From Tetracentron sinense (taxonomy: Eukaryota > Streptophyta > Magnoliopsida > Trochodendrales > Trochodendraceae): a stretch of DNA of 64,000 nt. This document shows positions 44,272 through 55,310 of the stretch, piece by piece. Numbering within the stretch: position 1 is the first letter of the stretch; the number at the start of each line of letters is the position of its first letter. Location of the stretch: positions 10,724,041 through 10,788,040 of the forward strand of contig CM026565.1 in NCBI GenBank assembly GCA_015143295.1. The letters run 5' to 3'. Made by a program: the position numbers and the translations under genes. The notes beneath the pieces were generated by a model, which did not search any database, was not told the origin of the DNA, and saw only the letters and a list, made by a program, of their open reading frames with translations.

Positions 44272-46641
44272 TCTGAGTACCTGGATTTTACCCTCCCTTC
44301 CCGATCAGGATAAATCTGATAAGGAATAGTGATAAATTGTAATTGGGTTGTGAGTCGCCACCTATCTAATTCTGAGGGAAATAGGTCCCTGAAATTGTTG
44401 GACAAGGCATGGTCTGGAAATCAGAGGTCAAGGTAAGGGATTCAGTTGAGTTAGGGGAAGGTGTTAGGCACCCCTAAACTCCCATCCAGAGATGGTTACT
44501 TCCTAAGTCTGAATTAAATAAAGGAAACCATAAAGAAGTTTGCAATTCGATCTATATGCTGAGCAATATAATATTAACAAAAATGAATGAATTGAGATAT
44601 ATAAGATAAGAATTGAATAAGGATTCTATCCTAGAGGAGCTGAACCCGATCAGGGTTGCCTACGTATCCACTGTTAGTGGAATCAAGCCGCACGTCGTTC
44701 CAGAAGGATTGATGGCATGAGTTGATTTGATTGGACTGGGTTATGGATGATTAAAAGCTTTGAGGGTTTTTGCTCCTATTTGAGGAGCGAGGTGGACTTT
44801 TAAGCTCGTGCTGAGGAGCAAAAGGTTGGAGGATTTGATTTGATGGATTTCGCTGATTTGGGAGCGAAATGGCCTTTTAAGCTCGTGCTGAGGAGCGATG
44901 AGGCAGTTTAAGCTCATGCCGGGGAGCCTGGAAGTGGGTATTTGAACAGGGCTTGAATCGAAGTAGATAGAGGTTAACTAGAGTTTAACTAGGGTTTCGC
45001 TAGGGTATACCTAGGGTTTAATTAGAGTTAAGTTGGGGTTTAATTAGGGTTTAACTAGGGTTAAGCTGGGGTTTAATTAGGGTTAAGTTGTGGTTTACCT
45101 AGGGTTTAACTAGGGTTAAATTGGGATTTACCTAGGGTTTAACTAGGATTAAGCTGGGATTTACCTAGGGTTTAAATAGGATTTAACTAGGGTTTAACTA
45201 GGATTACCTAGGGTTTTTGGGCAGAGGTTCGACTAGACAAGGCTAGTTTTGAACAGAGATTTGGGTAGAAGTTTGACTAGACAAGGCTAGTTTTGAACAG
45301 GGATTTGCGTAAAAGTTTGACTAGGCAGGACTAGTTTTGAACTGGGATTTGGGCAGAGGTTTGACTAGGCGAGGTTATATTTGAACAGGGATTTGGGTAG
45401 AGGTTCGACTAGGCGAGGCTATATTAGAACTGGGATTTGGGCAGAGATTCGACTAGGCGAGACTATATTTGAACTGGGATTTCGGCAGGGGTTCGACTAG
45501 GCGAGGCTATATTTGAACTGGAATTTGGGCAGAGGTTCGACTAGGTGAGACTAGTTTTGAACTGGAATTTGGGCAGGGGTTTGACTAGGCGAGGCTATAT
45601 TTGAACTGGAATTTGGGCAGGGGTTTGACTAGGCGGGGCTAGTTTTGAACTGGGATTTGGGCAGAGGTTCGACTAGGTGAGGCTTAGCAGTCTAAACTAA
45701 AAATTAAAGATAAAACTAGAAATTAAGCAATTTAATAAAACTAAAAACTGGAAAGCAAGACTAGGGATAGAGGGATTACCTGCTCGAAAGTACGGCGAAC
45801 TTTCGGACAAAGAGGGACTCTCCAAAAAACTAAAAACTTAGTGTTTCGGAAACGGAACTCGAAAAACCAAGGAGAGAGGAGTGAAATGGATGATTTTTGA
45901 AGGAAGAGAGGGGGGGTATTTATAGTGTTTCGGAATAGTGTCCGCGCCTTTTTAAAGGGCGCGATTGACTATATTTTAATGAATAGTAAAGCGGTGTGAA
46001 CAGTGAGTCGGCAACGCAGATATTACTAAATCCGCGCCTGTTTAAAGGGCGAGATTTTAATATATTTTATTATGAACAAAAATAATAATAAAAAATGAAT
46101 TTTGCAGTGTAGGTGGGACCCACATGGTCCTGCGCCTTTTAAAAAGGCGAGATTGCCCCTTAGGGCCTGTTTGGCCCTTCAAATAACTGATTTTTTAGGT
46201 TTTTTTGTTTATACTCCTATTTGCCGAAAAACTGTTTTTATCGTTTTAAGCACATTTTGAGCCCAAAAATAGTCAAAATTGAACTAGTAAAATCCAGAAT
46301 AATATTTTAGATAAAACATGTATTTTTCAGAACTTTTAGGGGCATTTTGGTCATTTTGCACTCTAGGGGCATTTTGGTCATTTTCTACCATTTTAAGTCC
46401 AATTTAATCCTAAAAATAGCCAAAATTCATCAAAAAATTTGTAAAATTATTTTGAACTAAATGACAACTTTTTAGCACATTTTCAGGGGTATTTTGGTCA
46501 TTTTTCACCCTAGGGGCATTTTGGTCATTTTTCACCCTAGGGGTAGTTTTTGAAAATCGAAGCACCTGAAAAGAGGGTTTTAAAAAGGGTTTTTAGAGGT
46601 GTGCAAATAGATTAAGGGGGTGCAAAATTGGGGTGTTTACA
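44272..46641 (-). mobile_element. 5' LTR of complete TR-GAG-like element
   Basis: 2370 bp; differs from the 3' LTR by scattered substitutions and a 4-bp deletion in the ACTTACTCCC region. Its end next to the primer-binding site reads TACTCAGA rather than TACTCACA. Confidence 0.92.
44970..45684. repeat. Telomere-like tract and 43-bp minisatellite in 5' LTR
   Basis: Telomere-like decamers to about 45215, then 43-bp units to 45684, same order as in the other LTRs. Confidence 0.8.
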
Positions 46642-46646
46642 CTCCT
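46642..46646. repeat. Target-site duplication CTCCT, right
   Basis: Exact partner of 33398-33402. Confidence 0.85.
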
Positions 46647-46905
46647 TTTTGGGTCAAATCAACAAGGGGAAGATTTTTGGACTCTTCCCCGATTTCATTT
46701 TCTTTGGAAGAAAACCTTTTCTTTGGGGTTTCTTGACTTACAGAGTTCCTCATCCTCGAGGTTTCAGAAGGCATTCTTTGTGGATTTTCCTGTCAATTGG
46801 GCCCTTGGAATGCCTTTTTGGGCATTCTATTCTTTTTCCGATACCATTACCGAAGTTCCAAGGTTTTCCGATGAGGAAAACCTAAAGGATTATTTGAGAA
46901 GATGA
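46647..46905 (+). pseudogene. Possible Tat extra-ORF fragment (Transposase_28-like)
   Basis: The frame from 46633 reads SSSSRFQKAFFVDFPVNW, resembling the Transposase_28 stretch in which a Trp-Lys segment precedes FFFV and a following Trp; compare GWKVIPFVVSGGW in the antisense ORF at 19036-21522. It resumes the sequence interrupted at 33397, downstream of the TATA at 33241, and ends TGA at 46903. Only this short block is recognisable. Confidence 0.35.
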
Positions 46906-46909
46906 CCTC

Positions 46910-47260
46910 CTATTCGCAAACTTGTTTGCGGACTGACATTGCCCAAGGACTTTGTTCGCAGGCTTAAAAATAGTTCCTAGGACCTTGTGTCCATGGGCTT
47001 TAATTAATGTCTGCGGGCATTAATTATTGCCCGTGGACATTTTGTCCATGGAATTTTCCAAAATTTGGAAAAAAATCCCCAAATTTTGCCCGCAGACTTG
47101 TTTGCAGATAGGATTTTTCAAATCTTAAATTTTGCCCACAGACTTGTTTGCGGACAGGACCCTTTTTAAGATTTTGGCTAAGTCCTACATTTTGCCCGTA
47201 GACTTGTCTGCGAATAGGACTTTTCCAAAATTTTGGCTAAGTCCTAGAGGTTTTCCCTTG
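46910..47260. repeat. Imperfect repeats built on palindromic GCAAACTTGTTTGC
   Basis: Palindromic cores TTCGCAAACTTGTTTGCGGA (about 46913), GCAGACTTGTTTGCAG (about 47092), CACAGACTTGTTTGCGG (about 47138) and GTAGACTTGTCTGCG (about 47199), with TTTTGGCTAAGTCCTA between. Repeat distance 46-61 bp in the last three. Confidence 0.65.
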
Positions 47261-47640
47261 GACTATTTTAACCCATTGGGGTTTAAACCTTCTAAAATTT
47301 TAAACACAGTTAATTAAATCATTTTGTAACTAAGTGTTATTTTGAATCCCATAGTTTTTCAAATTGGGGGCTTCCTAGTAAGCCTGGCCTTGACCATTTT
47401 GATTAAGGCTTGTGGTCCATTTGTGACTCTAAGATCATGTTGTTTCATTATTTTAAGAATTTTTCTCAATTTTAATAACTTGTTTAACATACCTTATTGA
47501 TTTTGTCTCCTGTTGTGCAGAATGGTTGTTTCATTTAGACATTTCATCGGTAAACAGGCTCTCCATTGGTTTGATATTGATGAAGATGAAAAAATCGGCC
47601 AAACCCTAACTCATTATATGAGATAATGGGCCCAGGCGAT
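47261..47640 (+). other. Unassigned stretch with possible splice acceptor
   Basis: CTCCTGTTGTGCAG at 47507-47520 is a good acceptor match and is followed by an open stretch that includes HWFDIDEDEKIGQ to a TGA near 47625. It could be a last exon of the Tat-type extra ORF; not assigned to a family. Confidence 0.3.
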
Positions 47641-47847
47641 TGTGATTACCGGAATTTTAGCCCCCATTCCCGATTAGGATGGAACCCAATGAGGAATAGT
47701 GATAAATTTCCAATTGGGTTGAGAGTCATCACCTATCTAATTCTGAGGGAAATAGGTCCCTCAAATGCTTGGATAAGGCACGGTCTGGAAGTCAGAGGTC
47801 AGGGTAAGGGATTCAATTGAGTTAGGGGAAGGGGTTAGGCACCCCTA
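47641..47847 (-). mobile_element. Fragment of a TR-GAG-related LTR
   Basis: Contains CACCTATCTAATTCTGAGGG, ATAGGTCCCT and GGTTAGGCACCCCTA, matching 33415-33612 with about 15% difference by eye. It is cut at 47847 by the copia LTR, after CCCTA. Confidence 0.8.
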
Positions 47848-48517
47848 TGTTGCCCAGATATGGACCCTAGAGAGGGGGTAAATAGGATCAATGGCAGATT
47901 TAAAACTTTTTCCCTTTAAATGCGAAAAAAAGAAAAACTAAGGGAAATGCAACTAAGTAAAACTAAATTAGTAATATAAAGCACAAGAAATAGGAGAGAG
48001 AGAGTTAAGGAATGCAAACTCAGGTTTGTTATCGAGGTTCGGCAAACCCAGCCTACTTCCCGCCTCAAGCAACACCAGCTTAGAGGATTCCACTACAGTC
48101 CACGACTGGACAAACTTCTTAATCTGGTGAAGCCTAAACCCTTTACAATCTCTCTTTCGGTCGAGATCAAACCTTCAACAACCCTTCTTTCGGTCAGGGC
48201 CAAACCATCAACCAACAGAGCACAACCCTCTTTGTTAAACCGAAGCAGCAGCTTCACTTGAAGAACACGCAAGTTCTTGGAGGATTACAATAAAAGATTT
48301 TGGATCTTAAATCCGAAATAAAAACTCCTTTAAGATTTGGATTTGAATGGAATGGCTAACTCTAAGAAATCTCTCAAGTGGAAGATTGGATTTTAGCTCA
48401 AAGAGAAAAATAGAGTATCGTTTTTCAGATTTGGGATTTTTAGCTCAAGTGAATGATTTTTCAATGAAACAGTGTAAGAGTGAGTGTATATATTCTTGGA
48501 TCATTCAAAGATCACTT

Positions 48518-48530
48518 ATATTTATAGTGA
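48518..48530 (-). promoter_or_regulatory. TATA box of the SIRE-type LTR
   Basis: TCACTATAAATATAAG on the minus strand. Confidence 0.6.
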
Positions 48531-48654
48531 TCTGAAATTTATTACCATTTAATGAGCATTGATTGCGAAATACTCGTTATAAATATAGCCATTGGCATTT
48601 AATGCAGTTTTTCAGAATTTTTCTGAACTATCCAGTCGAATAGAGGGGCCTTCT

Positions 48655-49090
48655 GATCGCCTGGATCAGTATTCTGATCGGCTGGATGTCAAAAACCAAG
48701 TTTTGTGAGTTTTGTTCTATCCAGTCGGTTAGAGGGTGGAGTGATCGACTGGATGGACCACCTAATCGGCTAGATGGACCACCTAATCGGCTGGATGGTC
48801 CACCTGATCTGCTGGATAGCCCAAAAAACTTATAGTTTTTGTTTTTCTGAATTTTAATGCTTTTTCTAAGACTTTAATGATTTGCACGAATTCTAAAGTC
48901 TTTTAACATGTTAGTAAAACATGATTAACAACTCATAATGATCTTTTGAATGATCTAAAATGGATTCACAAAGAGTTCTAACTCGATCAGTACATGCAGA
49001 CAAATTTGGAAAAAATTTGTTCTATCCAGTCGATTACAAGGCTTGCCTGATCTACTGGATGGTCTGCCTAATCGGCTGGATTGCCTATCT
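48655..49090 (-). promoter_or_regulatory. 21-bp phased repeats GATCGGCTGGATGGACCACCT
   Basis: Sites start at 48655, 48676, then 48743, 48764, 48785 and 48806, and again near 49050 and 49071, always 21 bp apart within a group. Inverted copies (CTATCCAGTCG) lie at about 48629, 48718 and 49021. The array is upstream of the TATA box on the minus strand. It is repeat-like rather than a perfect palindrome, but direct and inverted half-sites are mixed. Confidence 0.75.
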
Positions 49091-49651
49091 GAAAGACTGA
49101 ATATGCTAATTTTATTTGTAGAATCCATTTTCAAAACCTTTAAGATAGGCTTTGATTCCAAGGTTTTGTACTTAACCTTTATGAGTATGATGAACATGTT
49201 TTAAGGTCCTTAATCATATTTTAATATTTGTTCAAGGGACCTATAGTTAATCTAAGGTATTTTGAGCTTTTTCACTAAATCAACCACTTGAGGATTTTTA
49301 CAAGAAATCCTAGACAGACCACACTTACTACCTAGATTAAGACCTTGATGAGGATGATCCTTTGGCTTCAATGGTCTTCAGCAGCAGTGTCTTTAAGACA
49401 ATCTTCCAAAATCCTTTTCGCTTATAGTTGAATATATTCTTGAAACTTTTAATTTGGAATTGTCATCATGTCTTGACTTGGTCTTTTTCATTGAAGGTTC
49501 TTGAATTTTTGCTTGAAATCCCTTATTTAATTCTAGGATACTGTGGAATAAATTACTCATGGAAGACATTAGTATTACAAGAGTCATTTCATTATTTATG
49601 TCATCATTAAAACCAATTGAGGGTCATATGGTTGTGACCTTAAGGCTAATA

Positions 49652-49672
49652 ATCTCCCCCTTTTTGATGATG
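49652..49672 (-). promoter_or_regulatory. Polypurine tract of the SIRE-type element
   Basis: Minus-strand CATCATCAAAAAGGGGGAGA before the LTR; the sequence is characteristic of SIRE-type copia elements. A second GACAAGGGGGAGAAG purine tract lies at 50050-50064. Confidence 0.85.
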
Positions 49673-50111
49673 ACACACATAATGGAATGAGATGGGTTAA
49701 GCTCCCCCTCAACATATGCTTTTTCATAAAATTAGTGAGGAGAGCTCCCCCTAAGCATGTGCATATAAGAAAAAAAAATAGTAAGTTGGAACCAAGAGAA
49801 GTTCCACAAAGGAATTCTTAGAGATTTTTTTTATTTAATACCAAGAGAAGTTTCATAAGAGAATTTATTTCAGTTTTAAGAATCAAGAGAAGTTCCATGA
49901 CAATCTTAATTGAATTCAAGTATTAAAACACAAAGAAAAGTATTTCAGAAGAAAAATTCTCATGTATTTCATATGTTTTTAAAAAAATCCATACATAGCA
50001 TTTCAATCCATACATGGCATCAAACATATATCATTCCATTTCTTTACTTCTCCCCCTTGTCAACATAAAAAAAATTAAAAAAAAAATACAAAACTACAAT
50101 CCATCTTTTTT
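49673..50111. other. Spacer between extra ORF and polypurine tract
   Basis: AT-rich, with purine-rich AGAGAAGTTCCA-type short repeats (49795-49960); no gene. Confidence 0.6.
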
Positions 50112-52074
50112 CTATTTCTTAATGAGATCAACAACTTTGGTGAAAATGTCTTCTGAAGGGGCTGCATCTTCATTGGCTTGAGTCTTGATTTCTTCTTCAC
50201 TAGTAGAGTGGGCTTGGGAGTTATTGGGAGAGTCAGAGGATGAAGATTGAACCGGGTCTTCATCAGAGGAGGGAAGGGAGATGATAGGATCATCTTTGAC
50301 AGCACCCTTCATGGGCTGTTTTCCCTTAGATTTTGAAGAGGATGGAGCTTGAGAAGGAGGTTGAGAGGAAGAGGCTCTAGTAGCCAAGCTGACCAAGAAA
50401 TTATTAATCTTCTTTATCTCATCAGTGGCTCTAAGAATGATTGTGGTTGACAAAGAGTCTTATTCAGCCATATCAAGAAGCAGCTTCCCATGGGTCTTCA
50501 ATTGGAGTGCTGAGGAGTCCACTTGTCCTTGGATCACACTTGTCACTTTCCCCATCTTCATGAACTCTTCCATTTGATCACCTTCTAGCCTTTGAAGCAG
50601 AGAAGTCACTGTATCCACTCTATTTTTAGTGACTGAACAATCCATGTTCACAGTCCCTATGACTGAGTAGGCTGCATCTACTCTTTCCTTCAAGTCTTCA
50701 TGCACAGCAGCTATGGAGACTTCAGTTGAGGACATCCTCTCTCTCATTTCAGCTTTAAAGTTAGTTGAGGATCCCTCTAAAAATGCTAGCCTATCCCTTA
50801 CTTCAGTCTGTAGTCCAAGGGCTTGGGCTTCTTGGATCTCAATTTTCTCTCTCATTTCAGCTTGGAAGCTGATCATACCAATGCTGATGGAGTCCAGCTT
50901 ATCCATCAAAAGGCTGAAAACATCATTTGAAATGAGAGGTCTGAAGGGGTGCTCAGGTTGAGCAGAAGAACCACCAATCTCAAAGTGAGGAGTGGGGACT
51001 CTAAAAGGAGAAGAGGGAGAGAAAGTAGCTCTAGCAGGGGATGGAGAGTGGAGGGGCTGATCTAGAGGAGGATCAATAGGAGGATCAGAAATAGAAGGTG
51101 CAAGAGGAGGTGTTGGATCAACAAATAAAGAGGGCTGAGCAGTGGAGGAGGAAGGCTGAGTGCCAGAATTTTTGAGAAACCATTTTTGGAGTCTCTGATT
51201 CCACTGATATCCCATCTTTACAAGTGTAGTTGGGCTGTAGATATGATAATGGGCAGGGTGAATGACTTCAAGAGTGGAGTCAAAAGAGAGTTCAAAATGT
51301 TTGAAGATAATGGTAAGAAGTTGTCCATAGGGTAGACAGGCATTCTTCTTAGGAACACATTCTACCATGTTGTGAAAAATTAGATAGCAAAGATCAAAAG
51401 GTTTGGAGGTCAGAACCAAATAAGAAAGACATCAAAATGAGATAGGTAGTTTCTACTACCTTTCCTAGGAAGAATGTTATAGCAGATAATGTGATGAACC
51501 AGTCTGGCATCCAAAGTCAGACTGTTTAGAGTTGGGAGAGAAGCTTGGGTAGTTTCCTTAGAACAAATAAGGTTTAGAGCTTCAATTGGCTCAAATCCAG
51601 GGTGATTTGGCCAATCTTTAGAAGCAAACATCTCTATGCTGCCAGCAGGGATAGAGAGAATAGAGGTGAGAATTTCTATGGAAATTGTGATGTCTTTGCC
51701 ACAGACATAGGAGGTGAATGTGTTGTTGGAAGGACTGAAATGAATATGAGAGTAGAAAAGTTTAACTAATTCAGGGATCATTTGTTCCTTGAATTGAAGG
51801 ATAGCCATCCTAGAGTTTTAAAGAGCTTACAGATGTGACCTAGGCCCCACTCAACTAAGATATCAAAATTAACAACCTTACCATATACGATAGATCTGGA
51901 ATGGATGATGTCTCTGTACTTCTTGGCAACTTTTTTGGTCTTGAAGCATGAGGCAGGAGCTTCTTCCTCCACAGCAACTTCCCTCCAAAGCGACTCGAAG
52001 ATTACTAATGATACTTTAAATGGGATTATTGAACCCCCATGGAAGTCGTGGTATTGGTGGAAGAAGATAATCAA
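50112..52074 (-). pseudogene. Extra (env-position) ORF of SIRE-type element, Transposase_32-like plus coiled coil
   Basis: Three minus frames join: 52074-51778 (KKYRDIIHSRSIVYGKVV, WGLGHICKLFKTLGW), 51808-51410 (PGFEPIEALNLICS, LVHHIICYNILPRKGSRNYL) and 51419-50460 (FDLCYLIFHNMVE, MGYQWNQRLQKWF). These match the plant Transposase_32 type domain, found in extra ORFs of plant retrotransposons. A Pro/Ser-rich linker and a coiled coil (QAEMREKIEIQEAQ on) follow. Two frameshifts (about 51790 and 51415) and TAA at 50457-50459 before a further Ser-rich tail break it; a LINE fragment cuts the N-terminus near 51985. The role is unknown; the position is that of env-like genes. Confidence 0.8.
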
Positions 52075-52401
52075 TTTAAAAACCCAATTTAATTTGGTTT
52101 TTCAACATACTTACCGAGAAAACAATCAAGTTGCGGATTATCTCTCAAAGGAAGCGTGCAGGAATTAGGATAAAAGAATCTTCAATAATATCAATGAATG
52201 TCAAAAGCAAGTTCAAGGATTATTGTGCTTAGATAGATCTTCATTATTTAATCTCAGATTGTAAGATGGTTTTTTTTGTTAAGGGGTATAGGCTTTATGT
52301 CCCCTCCTTGTTTTGTATCCGTTTATTTTATTTATTAATAAACAGGTAGGGATCTTCCAAACCCCCTCCCCCACTGGGTGTTTTATTAAAAAAAAAAAAA
52401 G
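51985..52401 (+). mobile_element. LINE 3' end with RNase H tail and poly-A
   Basis: Plus-strand sequence encodes SDSKITNDTLNGIIEPPW, then VFQHTYRENNQVADYLSKEA, the C-terminal RNase H of plant LINEs. A 3' untranslated region (TTTTGTATCCG, CACTGGGTGTTTTATT) and 13-A tail at 52388-52400 follow. It is 5' truncated, as is usual for LINEs. No target-site duplication was found, so the left junction (about 51985) is approximate. Confidence 0.8.
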
Positions 52402-52443
52402 ATTTCATTTGAGTTTTAAGCTTAGTTTTTGACCATTCTTGAA

Positions 52444-55016
52444 TTATAAGATTTCAGATAGCTTGCTTATGCCTAATTCTCTTCTCAAGTTACTAAACCT
52501 TTCATGTTGAAGGGGTTTTGTGAATATATCAGCAAGTTGATTGTTTATATCCACAAACTCCAGTACAACATCCCTATTTTGTACATGATCTCTATTGAAA
52601 TGATATCTTATTTCTATATGTTTAGTTCTTGAGTGTTGAATAGGATTTTTAGTCATACAAATGACACTTGTATTGTCACATCTAATTGGAATGTTTGAAT
52701 AAAACAATTTATATTCTTCCAAGAGTTGTTTCATATACAAATTTTGAGCACAACGACTTCCAGTAGCTATATATTCAGCCTCAGCTGTAGATAAAGCTAC
52801 AAAATTTTGTTTCTTACTAAACCATGAAACAAGGGAACACCCTAAGAAGTGACAAGTACCACTAGTACTTTTTCTATCAATTTTACATCCGGCAAAGTCA
52901 GCATCTGAGTAGCTTATTAATTCTAAAGATATATTCTTTGGATACCAAAGTCCTAGATCTGTTGATCCTAACAAGTCTCTAAAGATTCTTTTAACAGTGG
53001 TTAGGTGAGATTCTTTTGGACAAGATTGAAATTTAGCACATAAGCATACATTAAACATAATGTCAGGTCTGCTTGCAGTTAAATACAATAGAATTCCTAT
53101 CATGCCTCTATATTTCTTTTCATCAACCCTTTTGCAATTTTCATCTTTATCTAAATTGATTGATGTACTCATAAGAGTATCCATTATTTTAGTGTTTTCC
53201 ATACCAAATTTCTTAAGAAGTTCTTTAGTATATTTGCTTTGATTTATGAAGGTTCCTTGTTTAGTTTGCTTTATTTGAAGTCCAAGAAAGAATGTTAATT
53301 CTCCCATCATGCTCATTTGAAATTCTTTTTGCATAATATTAGCAAACTCTTTACACATGCATTCATTGGTGGAACCAAAAATAATATCATCAACATAAAT
53401 TTGAACTTATCATTTGATTTTGTTTTCACAAACAAAGTTGTATCAAGTTTGCCTCTTATGAATTCATTATTAATCAAAAAGTTACTTAATCTTTCATACC
53501 AAGCTCTAGGAGCTTGTTTTAAACACATGATTAGGTAGATTATGATTTTCAAAGCAAGGAGGTTGCTTTACATAGACTTCTTCAGAAATAAATTCATTTA
53601 GAAATGTACTTTTCACATCCATTTGGAATAGCTTAAAGTCTTTATGACTTGCAAATGCAAGTTGTATTCTAATGACTTTAAGTCTGGCAACCGAGGCAAA
53701 GGTTTCATTATAGTCTATCCCCTCTTCTTGGTTGTAACCTTGAGCTACCAACCTAGCTTTGTTTTTAATTATATTTCCAGATTCATCCTTTTTATTTCTA
53801 AACACCCATTTAGTACTAATAACAAATTTATCTTTTGGTCTAGGTACTAAATCCCAAACTTGGTTTCTTTCAAATTGGTTAAGTTCTTATTGCATTGCAA
53901 TGCCCCAATATTCATCTTCAATAGCTTTAAGGGCATTCTTAGATTTAATTTGAGAAAAAAAAGCTAGATTATTACAAATGTTTCTTCTTGTTCTAACTCC
54001 CTTTTCTAAGTCACCAAGGATTAGGTCTTTAGGATGATCTTTATTTAATCCCCAAGCTTTAGGTAGTTTAATTGATTCTTCAATATCAATTTCTTCTTCA
54101 TCTTCATTTTCAATAAGATTATCATGATTAGGTTCATTATGTTCTTGTTGTTCTTTTTCTTGATTAGTTAATTCAAGATTAGAGATTTCTTTAGAAATTT
54201 TCTGAACGTTAGTATCTTCATCATCTTCAATTGGTTTAGTCTTTTCAAAAGGATTAGCTTCATCAAAGACTACATGAATGGATTCTTCAACATTTAAAGA
54301 TTTCTTATTAAATATTCTATAAGCTTTGCTATTGTTAGAATAACCTAGGAAGATTCTTTCATTAGCTTTAGGATCAAATTTCTTTAAATGATGTTTGTCA
54401 TTTAGAATAAAGCATTTACACCCAAACACCTTAAAATATCCAATATTAGGAGATCTTTCTTTCCATAGTTCATAAGGAGTTTTTATAAGTTTGTTCCTTA
54501 TTATTACCCTATTAATAACATAACAAGATGTATTTATGGCTTCATCCCAAAAATAATTAGGAAGTTTATGCTCATTTAGCATTGTTCTAGCCATCTCTTA
54601 CAGAGATCTATTCTTCCTTTCCACAACTCCATTTTGTTGTGGAGTTCTTGGAGCTGAGAAGTTATGGTTAAAACCATTTTCTTCACAATATAGCTCAAGC
54701 TCTTTATTTTTGAATTCACCACCTCTATCACTTCTTCTATCACTTTTTATGTTATTGATTATATATCATTTTTCATTTTGCACTCTATTACAAAATTTCT
54801 TAAAAAGATTAGGTGCTTCACTTTTGTGTGATAAAAATAATACTCATGTATATATAGAATAGTCATCAACAATCACAAAGGTATATGTTTTACCACCTAG
54901 ACTAACTACTTCATTGAGTCCAGATAAGTCCATATGAAGAAGTTCTAAGGGCCTAGAGGTTGAGATTATTTTCTTATTCTTGAATGAGGATTTAACTTGT
55001 TTTTCAAGTTGGCATG
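52444..55016 (-). pseudogene. Ty1/copia pol (integrase, RT, RNase H), SIRE type
   Basis: Pol copies RNA into DNA and integrates it. In minus order: CQLEKQVKSSF and LELLHMDLSG (start of integrase core), VIVDDYS, APRTPQQNGVVERKNRSL with a stop, then 54594-53887 (KTPYELW, FGCKCFI; acidic linker). RT follows ([36 protein letters not shown] kept in a shifted frame near 53395), then RNase H (YSDADFAG, STAEAEYIA, RCDNTS, ADIFTKPL; stop near 52444). The defects are several frameshifts, a loss of about 8 residues before [12 protein letters not shown], and stops. Gag and protease are absent. Confidence 0.92.
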
Positions 55017-55129
55017 TGTAAGCACCCAATTTTTACACCCCCAACTAACCATGGTTAAGGTTTTTTAATCCTGGTTACCCTCTGCCAAGTCCCTTACACC
55101 CTAGGTAAGTCTCTAGTTTGGCTTAGGAC

Positions 55130-55310
55130 TCAACCTAAGTCAAACCCTAGGAAACTCTAGAACCAAAACCCTAACCCTAGGTAAACCCCAGCTAAACCCT
55201 AGCTAAACCCTAGCTAAATCCTAGGTAAACCCTAGACTCAACCCTAGTTAAAACCTTAGGACGTATCCCTAGTTTAACCCTAGTTGAACCCTAGTCAAAT
55301 CTTACTGTAA
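55130..55310. repeat. Degenerate telomere-like tract AACCCTAGCTA
   Basis: About 15 units of AAACCCTAGCTA and AACCCTAGGTA type. Complementary in style to the tract in the TR-GAG LTRs, so the trait is shared by two related LTR families. Confidence 0.75.

Larger units (their letters stand above)
33403..46641 (-). mobile_element. Complete TR-GAG-like, non-autonomous Tat/Ogre-type element (13.2 kb)
   Basis: Two LTRs (33403-35770, 44272-46641), CTCCT duplication on both sides, primer-binding site next to the 5' LTR, polypurine tract next to the 3' LTR, all on the minus strand. The 8.5-kb interior holds only a 187-residue gag C-terminal frame and long tandem arrays (about 72, 57, 45, 41 and 40 bp). 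No protease, RT, RNase H or integrase motif is visible, so it would need proteins in trans from a Tat-type relative. The two LTRs differ by about 3% in the 540 bp compared by eye. Confidence 0.9.
47848..49651 (-). mobile_element. 3' LTR of SIRE-type element (about 1.8 kb)
   Basis: Minus strand from TATTAGCC (probably mutated TGTTAGCC) after the polypurine tract, to CTGGGCAACA at 47848. TATA box at 48518-48530 (minus). Carries 21-bp repeats (48655-49090) in U3. Confidence 0.7.
47848..55016 (-). mobile_element. SIRE-type Ty1/copia element, 3' part, minus strand
   Basis: Order on the minus strand: integrase, RT, RNase H (55016-52444), extra ORF (52074-50112), polypurine tract (49652-49672), 3' LTR (49651-47848). 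Sequence upstream of the integrase core is cut at 55017 by an Ogre-like LTR. Gag, protease and the 5' LTR are not in the window. Confidence 0.88.

Noticed and set aside
47626-47820. 64-codon frame on the plus strand
   Set aside because: It is antisense to and inside a TR-GAG-related LTR fragment; no domain.
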